This document shows positions 6,176 to 10,657 of a stretch of 10,657 bases of DNA, in pieces. The stretch is taken from contig BTTF01000069.1 of NCBI GenBank assembly GCA_036244995.1, positions 1 to 10,657 of the forward strand, read 5' to 3'. The notes below the pieces were generated by a model that saw only the letters and a program-made list of their open reading frames with translations, made no database searches and was not told the origin of the DNA. The stretch is from BMS3Bbin07 sp036244995 (lineage in GTDB: Bacteria; Nitrospirota; Thermodesulfovibrionia; Thermodesulfovibrionales; JdFR-85). The translations under genes and the position numbers were made by a program. Numbering within the stretch: the stretch's first letter is position 1; the number at the start of each line of letters is the position of its first letter.

Positions 6176-7579
6176 CTAATCAGCGTTTATGGGCAGATAT
6201 ATTATAAATCCGGAACCCCTGTCAGTCTCACTGTAAACCTCAACAGAGCCCTTATGGGCATGAACCACAGCCTTCACAAGGCTCAGACCCAGACCCAGAC
6301 CCCTTGCAGAACGGCTCTGCTCTCCGCGGTAGAGGCGGCCCCATATCTTTGGCAGTTCCTCCCCGGAGATACCGATTCCGTTATCCTCCACCCTGACAAC
6401 GACATGGTCTCCCTTCCGGGATGCCTCAACATCCACCCTGCCACCCTCAGGAGTGTATTTAACGGCGTTATCCAGCAGATTTGCAATAACCTGCCGCATC
6501 CGGTTATGGTCGGCAGTAAGAAAAAGCTCCCCGGGTGTCTTTATATAAATGGCGATATTCCTGTCCTCTGCAACATAACGGTATAGGTCAACCACTTCCT
6601 CTATCAGCAAAGAGAGATTTATTTTCTCCAGCCTTAGCCTCATCACCCCTGTCTCTGCCTCTGATATGTCCATGAGTGTGTTTAACATCGTAAGTATCTG
6701 ATCCGATTCCTCCAGACAGTCGGACAGGGCCTCCCGGCAGACCTCCATCCCCTGTCCTGACCGGAGGGCCATCTCCGCCGTACCACGCAGTCTCGTCATG
6801 GGAGTACGCAGGTCGTGGGCTACATTGTCAAGTGCACTCCTCATCCCGTTAATCAGGAGCTCTATCCGCTGAAGCATCCCGTTAAACAGGATAGTCAGTT
6901 CCTCCAGTTCATCACCTGTATGGCGAACGGTGACACGTGCATCCAGCCTGCCCTTGTCTATGGACGTGACGGTCTTTATTATATTACGAATAGGCATAAG
7001 TGCCCTGAAGGCAAACAACACACCCCCGGTAAACCCGAGCAGTATCACCGGAATGATGATACCGGCAAAGGTCTCACGAAACCTCTCCAGGAATTCCTCT
7101 CTCTCACCCCTGCTCATGCCAACCTGAAGGATATGTCCATCAGTCAATTTGGTTGAGGCTATATCCAGCACACCTCCCTTATCCCCCTTTGCAGGCAGGT
7201 GTATCCATTGTCCGTTGCCTGTAACAGCCCTGTTCTCAATCTGTCTTGTATCAAACCCCTCCCCCATCAGGGCGGGGATATTTACAAAAAGGGTATGCCC
7301 CCGGGACCCTGCCACCCTGACAAAAAAGAGGTTTCCGGAGTGTTCCTCAAAACCGACTTCCCTTTTCAGCGCCTCTATCCCTCCCCTCTGGTACTGGGCT
7401 GAAAACTCCCTCAATTTTGACTGAATCGTATACCGTTCTTCCTGCCTGAAAGAAGAAGAGATTAGAAAATAAACAATGACAAAAAGTATAAGGGAACTCA
7501 CAATAAAGAGGGCTGAATACCAGAGGGTGAGTCGAAATCCAATGGTTTTCCATATACGGTTAAGAGACCTTAAGGACAT
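6176..7579 (-). CDS. HAMP-containing sensor histidine kinase of a two-component system
   Basis: This 467-residue inner-membrane kinase senses a periplasmic signal and phosphorylates the regulator encoded just upstream. I start it at ATG 7579 because AGGGGAG (7586-7592) lies six bases before it; a TTG two codons earlier would abut that Shine-Dalgarno. TM1 lies at about 15-39 and TM2 at about 172-194. Between them is a sensor domain of about 130 residues with no cysteine and few histidines. HAMP follows at about 195-248. The H-box is NVAHDLRTPMTRLRG with phospho-acceptor H255. The ATP domain has the N-box NLLDNAVKYTP (N371), G1 VEDNGIGIS (D399) and G2 GLGLGLSLVKAVV (G427-G431), all intact. The H-box spelling and domain order fit the EnvZ/QseC/CusS-like group; with the adjacent RND operon, a metal- or envelope-stress sensor is plausible but unproven. 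It overlaps the regulator gene by 20 bases. Confidence 0.93.
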   Translation of the reverse strand: MSLRSLNRIWKTIGFRLTLWYSALFIVSSLILFVIVYFLISSSFRQEERYTIQSKLREFSAQYQRGGIEALKREVGFEEHSGNLFFVRVAGSRGHTLFVNIPALMGEGFDTRQIENRAVTGNGQWIHLPAKGDKGGVLDIASTKLTDGHILQVGMSRGEREEFLERFRETFAGIIIPVILLGFTGGVLFAFRALMPIRNIIKTVTSIDKGRLDARVTVRHTGDELEELTILFNGMLQRIELLINGMRSALDNVAHDLRTPMTRLRGTAEMALRSGQGMEVCREALSDCLEESDQILTMLNTLMDISEAETGVMRLRLEKINLSLLIEEVVDLYRYVAEDRNIAIYIKTPGELFLTADHNRMRQVIANLLDNAVKYTPEGGRVDVEASRKGDHVVVRVEDNGIGISGEELPKIWGRLYRGEQSRSARGLGLGLSLVKAVVHAHKGSVEVYSETDRGSGFIIYLPINAD

Positions 7580-8237
7580 AACCAACTCCCCTGATGGTGT
7601 GAATCATCTTGTCTCTAAAACCCCTGTCCACCTTGTTTCTCACCCTGCAGACCAGTACATCCACCACATTGGTCTGGGGATCAAAATCATAGTTCCAGAC
7701 ATGCTCCATAATCATGGTCCTCGTAATGACCCTGCCTGCACTGGACATCATGTATTCAAGCAAGGCAAACTCACGTGGCTGTAAATCAATCTTCCTGCCT
7801 GCACGAATAACTTCACGCCTGAAGAGGTCCATTGACAGGTCTCCAACCTGAAGATGTGAGGGGTCGGTGGTACCGCTGCTTGACCTTCGGATAAGTGCCT
7901 GCACACGCGCCAGCAGTTCTGCAAAGGAAAAGGGTTTCGTCAGGTAATCGTCACTGCCTGTCTGAAGGCCTTTAACACGATCGTCCACCGAGCCCCTGGC
8001 GCTAAGGATAATAATGGGAGTACCGACCCCCCGGCCCCGAAGTTCATTGATAAGGCTGAGACCGTCCCGTTCCGGCAGCATGACATCAATGATGGCTGCA
8101 TCGTAGGACAGGGTAAGGGCAAGATGAAGCCCGTCCTCACCATTGGCGGCGTGGTCAACGGCAAACCCGGCCTCCCTGAGCCCTTTAACAACAAAAGATG
8201 CGATCTTTACGTCATCCTCTACAAGCAGTAGCCGCAA
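7560..8237 (-). CDS. OmpR/PhoB-family response regulator
   Basis: This 225-residue DNA-binding regulator is the partner of the overlapping kinase gene. The receiver domain (about 1-115) has the acidic pocket E7-D8-D9 (MRLLLVEDD), phospho-acceptor D51 (AIIDVMLPERDGL), the Thr/Ser switch S79 (IILSARG) and K101 (YLTKPFSFAELLARV). A winged-helix trans_reg_C domain occupies about 128-223 (ALLEYMMSSAGRVITRTMIM, then NVVDVLVCRVRNKVD and IHTIRGVGYVL). Length and motifs match the CusR/CopR/QseB-type group. The start is TTG at 8237: it gives a receiver of exact family length and follows AAGGAGG at the right distance. A rare start codon behind a strong Shine-Dalgarno may set expression level. Likely targets are its own promoter region and the 11-base repeats before the efflux operon. 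Confidence 0.94.
   Translation of the reverse strand: MRLLLVEDDVKIASFVVKGLREAGFAVDHAANGEDGLHLALTLSYDAAIIDVMLPERDGLSLINELRGRGVGTPIIILSARGSVDDRVKGLQTGSDDYLTKPFSFAELLARVQALIRRSSSGTTDPSHLQVGDLSMDLFRREVIRAGRKIDLQPREFALLEYMMSSAGRVITRTMIMEHVWNYDFDPQTNVVDVLVCRVRNKVDRGFRDKMIHTIRGVGYVLKVS
7586..7592 (-). promoter_or_regulatory. Shine-Dalgarno that sets the kinase start
   Basis: AGGGGAG on the minus strand lies six bases before ATG 7579 and inside the end of the regulator gene. It supports ATG 7579 over the TTG at 7585, which would leave no spacer, and indicates translational coupling of kinase to regulator. Confidence 0.6.
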
Positions 8238-8244
8238 GGGTTTG

Positions 8245-8251
8245 CCTCCTT
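8245..8251 (-). promoter_or_regulatory. Strong Shine-Dalgarno before the regulator's TTG start
   Basis: AAGGAGG, essentially the anti-16S consensus, lies seven bases upstream of TTG 8237. It fixes the start of the response regulator despite the weak start codon. The remaining gap up to the DedA-PAP2 stop (8252-8322) has no convincing -35/-10 pair and no terminator, so the regulator may be partly transcribed by read-through. Confidence 0.75.
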
Positions 8252-8322
8252 TCTTTCAAGTTTGTTGATAAAGTGAAAGCTGCTGATAATATTGAATGCC
8301 GGGTTTAAGTATCACAAAGGCT

Positions 8323-9711
8323 TCACCTGCCCCTCCTGACAGAAACCTTTTTTCTGTATACCTCAAGCCCTGTTATACAGATGCTTAGCCAGAACATCCC
8401 TCCGGCATAACCCGCAAGCACATCGCTCAGGTAATGAACCTGGAGATATATCCTGCTGAGGCCTATCACAAAAACCACAAAACCTGTTGTTGTCACCAGG
8501 AATACACGCAACTTCCATGACCTCATATCCCGGACTATAAAATATGTAATCATCCCATATAGTATCACGGACATCATGGCATGACCACTCGGAAAGCTCC
8601 AGCCCCCTACACTTACAAGTGAGGTCTCTGAAATCGGCCTTATCCTGTGAATCGCCTTTTTCAACACAAAAACAAGGAAACCTCCGCCGATTATTGCCAT
8701 GATATAAGTTAGAAGATAATCAAATCTTCTTTTCAATAACAGATAAGTTCCCACGATGAAACTGCCGATAATTATTGCCGCAATTCCGCCAAGCTGCGTA
8801 AATAAAACCATGAAACGGCTTACCCCGGGAGTTCTGAAATAAAGCACATGGGTAAGGACCCAGGTATCAACCACTACAAAAGGATCACCCGTGAGTATAT
8901 CCTCGGTTATCCCTCCGAATATCCATACAAAGACTGCACTTATTGCAAGCCCTACAGTAAGATGAAGACCCAGATAACTCTCCGGCGAGAGCCTCTCCCT
9001 GATGAATAACACGAGCTCGGGATGACGCTCCGTAAATCCCTTGATCCTCGGGTCCGAAATAAACCCCCTGTATTTATTCATGACCCATCCGCAAATCTCC
9101 GCCTGTCTTCCGGCCAGTATTTTATACAGATAGCCGAACGCTGCTCCTACCAACAGAATGAAAAGGACAAAAACACCCGCCCGTCCCGACCATTTTTCAA
9201 TTAACTGCCAGCTCTGACCAAAGAAATACCCCAGCAGTGTAAAGCTGACCGACCATAAAATACCGCCTGAGACATTGTAAACGAGGAATCTCCTGTAAGG
9301 CATCCTTGCCATGCCGGCTACAAAGGGTGCCATTGCACGGAGAAACCCTACAAACCTGCCGAAAAAAATTGTCTTGCCGCCGTGTTTTTCAAAGTACCTG
9401 TCTACCTTAAGGATGTGCTTTTCCTTGAGGAGGAATAGCCTCTTGTGTCTTTCAAAATAGCCCCTTCCCACTGCCTTGCCAAGGCTGTACCCTACACTGT
9501 CACCAAGCACAGCCCCGAGGGCAATTACCCACAGACAATTCCCAAGGTCGAAATAACCCTGCGAGGCAAGTACCCCTGCCAGGACAACCACGCTCTCACC
9601 CGGCAGAATCAGTCCCATGAAGGCGGAGCTTTCAAGGAAGGCAGCAAGGAATATTATCAGATAGCCCCAGTGACCAAGCAGACTGATTGTATTTAGTAGT
9701 TTTTCAAGCAT
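8323..9711 (-). CDS. DedA-family membrane protein fused to a PAP2 lipid phosphatase
   Basis: This 462-residue integral membrane protein has two complete halves. Residues 1-200 are DedA/SNARE-associated type, with FLESSAFMGLILPGES (25-40, Glu27 and PGE 37-39), GAVLGDSVGYSLG (66-78), FFGRFVGFLRAMAPFVAGMARM (two re-entrant-type Arg, R119 and R125) and a terminal TM at about 178-200. A hydrophilic linker of about 45 residues follows (201-245). Residues 246-455 are a PAP2 domain with all three motifs: K351-x6-R358-P359, PSGH 374-377, and S419-R420-x5-H426-x3-D430, so a catalytic His-Asp phosphatase facing the periplasm is expected. DedA proteins include undecaprenyl-phosphate and phospholipid translocases, and PAP2 enzymes include C55-PP and lipid phosphatases; joining them suggests linked dephosphorylation and flipping (inference). 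ATG 9711 lacks a clear Shine-Dalgarno, but an in-frame TAA lies 15 bases upstream, so it cannot start earlier with ATG. Confidence 0.92.
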   Translation of the reverse strand: MLEKLLNTISLLGHWGYLIIFLAAFLESSAFMGLILPGESVVVLAGVLASQGYFDLGNCLWVIALGAVLGDSVGYSLGKAVGRGYFERHKRLFLLKEKHILKVDRYFEKHGGKTIFFGRFVGFLRAMAPFVAGMARMPYRRFLVYNVSGGILWSVSFTLLGYFFGQSWQLIEKWSGRAGVFVLFILLVGAAFGYLYKILAGRQAEICGWVMNKYRGFISDPRIKGFTERHPELVLFIRERLSPESYLGLHLTVGLAISAVFVWIFGGITEDILTGDPFVVVDTWVLTHVLYFRTPGVSRFMVLFTQLGGIAAIIIGSFIVGTYLLLKRRFDYLLTYIMAIIGGGFLVFVLKKAIHRIRPISETSLVSVGGWSFPSGHAMMSVILYGMITYFIVRDMRSWKLRVFLVTTTGFVVFVIGLSRIYLQVHYLSDVLAGYAGGMFWLSICITGLEVYRKKVSVRRGR

Positions 9712-9765
9712 ACGGCGTTTTCGTTATGAGCATACTTTTCTGGTTGTTTAATCCGCTCCGCTTCC

Positions 9766-9794
9766 GATATAAAGCGTCTGTCTCTGCGAGTCAA
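9766..9794 (-). promoter_or_regulatory. Sigma70-like promoter for the DedA-PAP2 gene
   Basis: On the minus strand TTGACT (9789-9794, 5 of 6 to consensus) is followed by a 17-base spacer and TATATC (9766-9771, 4 of 6). Transcription would start near 9759, about 48 bases before ATG 9711. It lies in the 125-base gap after the upstream PAP2 gene, where no terminator was seen. This is the best constitutive promoter pattern in the window and may also feed the regulator and kinase genes 85 bases beyond the DedA-PAP2 stop. Confidence 0.5.
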
Positions 9795-9836
9795 GGCCCG
9801 GGAAGTGGAATAGAGACCTGCTGCAGCGTGTCAGGC

Positions 9837-10391
9837 TTACCATATCTTTTTGATAGTCAAACCGTAAAACCCGTTACCCGCAACCGGCGTTACGGTTACG
9901 GTTTTATACGGTGTTGTAAAATAGTAACTGCTGAAAATTCCTATAACTGCACCGGCAACAACATCTTCCACATAATGCTTCCGTGCATAGACTCTACTGT
10001 AACCTACAAAGGTTGCTCCGATATAAGCCGGTATCGCATATTTCCAACCATAACGTTTCTGAATAAATGCAGCGCTTTGAAATGTTGCCGATGTATGCAG
10101 CGAAGGGAAGGAGTCATTACTGCTCTGATCCGGACGTTCCTTGTTTACTGAGAATTTCAAGGCAAGTGTAACTCCCAGGTTGGTTAGAAACGACTTGTAG
10201 AATTGAATCTTCCCGCCTTTGTCATCCAGGAAAAATGCAGTTCCATACGCTGTTGCAGGAATGAGCAGCAGTAATACATCGCCTGCCTTCCCGGTATTAT
10301 TTCCTTTGGCCCCTGACACATTGGCTGCGGTCAGCAAAGAAGATATCAACAGGAATATCCATAATATATCCTGTAATCTTTTTCTATTCAT
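9837..10391 (-). CDS. Small PAP2-family phosphatase with signal peptide or N-terminal anchor
   Basis: The open frame extends up to 10505, but ATG 10391 is preferred because the protein then begins MNRKR followed by a hydrophobic run (ILWIFLLISSLLTAANVSG), a standard signal peptide or anchor; the earlier ATGs at 10433 and 10505 would add a charged non-signal leader. From this start (184 residues) the PAP2 motifs are K79-x6-R86-P87, PSLH 96-99 and S132-R133-x5-H139-x3-D143. All catalytic residues are present, and the usual PSGH Gly is Leu. Few further TM segments remain (about 35-55 and 143-158), so it may be a periplasmic acid-phosphatase-like or lipid-phosphatase relative. The C-terminus is polar and ends YGLTIKKIW. 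The substrate is unknown: lipid A, a polyprenyl phosphate or a soluble phosphate ester are all possible. A weak TAAAAT box (10496-10501) could drive it. It lies upstream of and parallel to the DedA-PAP2 gene. Confidence 0.82.
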   Translation of the reverse strand: MNRKRLQDILWIFLLISSLLTAANVSGAKGNNTGKAGDVLLLLIPATAYGTAFFLDDKGGKIQFYKSFLTNLGVTLALKFSVNKERPDQSSNDSFPSLHTSATFQSAAFIQKRYGWKYAIPAYIGATFVGYSRVYARKHYVEDVVAGAVIGIFSSYYFTTPYKTVTVTPVAGNGFYGLTIKKIW

Positions 10392-10541
10392 TCTTTCTAT
10401 GCATTTAAATTTGATTACCGCAATTTGCAGCATTCCCTTTATCTTCTCTTCCTGATACCCATCAGCTTTCTGCAAGGTAATTGAAAAGACTATCCATTTT
10501 AACATTTTTAAAAAGTTGATGAACTCGTAAAAAGTCCATGA

Positions 10542-10626
10542 CTGTTATTGCGAGGAGCAAAGCGACGAAGCAATCTGTTTTAAAATCAGAGGGATAGAGA
10601 TTGCTTCGCTCCGCTCGCAATGACAG
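10542..10626. repeat. REP/MITE-like palindromic repeat (ATTGCGAG...CTCGCAAT type)
   Basis: The left arm (10542-10576) reads CTGTTATTGCGAGGAGC then AAAGCGACGAAGCAATCT. The right arm (10598-10626), read in reverse complement, is CTGTCATTGCGAGCGGAGC then GAAGCAATCT. The arms match except for one substitution near the outer end and a 6-base length difference in the middle, around a 21-base AT-rich centre (10577-10597). The motif GTCATTGCGAG...GAAGCAATCT is a dispersed intergenic repeat in many environmental genomes (recalled, not searched). A further fragment, CCCGCAATGACA (10634-10645), follows and suggests a second partial copy running off the window. The flanking GATGAACTCGTAAAAAGTCC (10518-10537) may belong to the same element. 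No coding sequence lies in 10506-10657. Confidence 0.75.
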
Positions 10627-10657
10627 AAAAAGGTGCCCGCAATGACAAGAAACGCTG

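Noticed and set aside
8252..8322. A dedicated promoter for the two-component genes
   Set aside because: TATTAT and TTTATC boxes exist, but the best -35 partners are poor or wrongly spaced (20 bases), so it is not reported as a feature.
9780..9817. Inverted repeat GTCTCT...AGAGAC as operator or terminator
   Set aside because: The arms are only 6 bases with a 26-base loop and no T-run, and they overlap a better-supported promoter.
9687..10151. Plus-strand frame of 154 codons opposite the small PAP2 gene
   Set aside because: The minus-strand frame carries all PAP2 catalytic motifs; the plus-strand product shows no motif and begins inside the DedA start.
10392..10505. Longer PAP2 protein starting at 10505 or 10433
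   Set aside because: The added residues are charged, precede a good signal peptide, and the upstream starts have no well-placed Shine-Dalgarno.

Overview
The window carries a set of genes that all read on the minus strand, so the biological order runs from high to low coordinates. The organism looks Gram-negative: there is a complete tripartite RND efflux system with an outer-membrane lipoprotein, and several periplasmic or inner-membrane proteins. Base composition is moderate. The gaps between genes hold C/G-rich and palindromic interspersed repeats of the type I associate with Nitrospirota, anammox planctomycetes and deltaproteobacterial lineages. The taxonomic guess is tentative and rests on style, not on a search.

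Layout from right to left: (a) 10542-10657, a palindromic REP/MITE-like repeat at the edge. (b) 9837-10391, a small secreted or membrane PAP2 phosphatase. (c) 9766-9794, a good sigma70-like promoter, followed by 8323-9711, a DedA membrane transporter fused to a complete PAP2 lipid phosphatase. (d) 7560-8237 and 6176-7579, an OmpR-type response regulator (TTG start behind a strong Shine-Dalgarno) overlapping a HAMP sensor histidine kinase. (e) 5871-6175, a 305-base gap with a C/G-rich imperfect palindromic element and, next to the efflux operon, a likely response-regulator operator of 11-base tandem repeats in front of a TATAAT box. (f) 5870-308, a tightly coupled three-gene efflux operon: CzcC/TolC-like outer-membrane lipoprotein, HlyD/CusB-type adaptor, RND permease, with 4-base and 1-base overlaps. 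(g) 179-250, a short open frame ending in a stop/start overlap, possibly a gene remnant or leader peptide. (h) 1-179, the start of a gene that resembles YkgJ-type cysteine-cluster proteins and runs off the window.

The likely logic is a signal-responsive envelope-defence locus. The sensor kinase detects a periplasmic stimulus, the regulator binds the 11-base repeats, and the efflux operon is expressed. The permease has the RND proton-relay Asp pair, but an Asn where AcrB has its TM10 Lys, and it lacks an obvious CusA methionine ligand, so the substrate (metal or organic) cannot be fixed from sequence. The two PAP2 proteins upstream point to lipid-carrier or phospholipid phosphate metabolism. 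The DedA-PAP2 fusion could couple dephosphorylation of a polyprenyl pyrophosphate to return of the monophosphate across the membrane. I found no CRISPR array, tRNA, rRNA, transposase or clearly unprecedented system.
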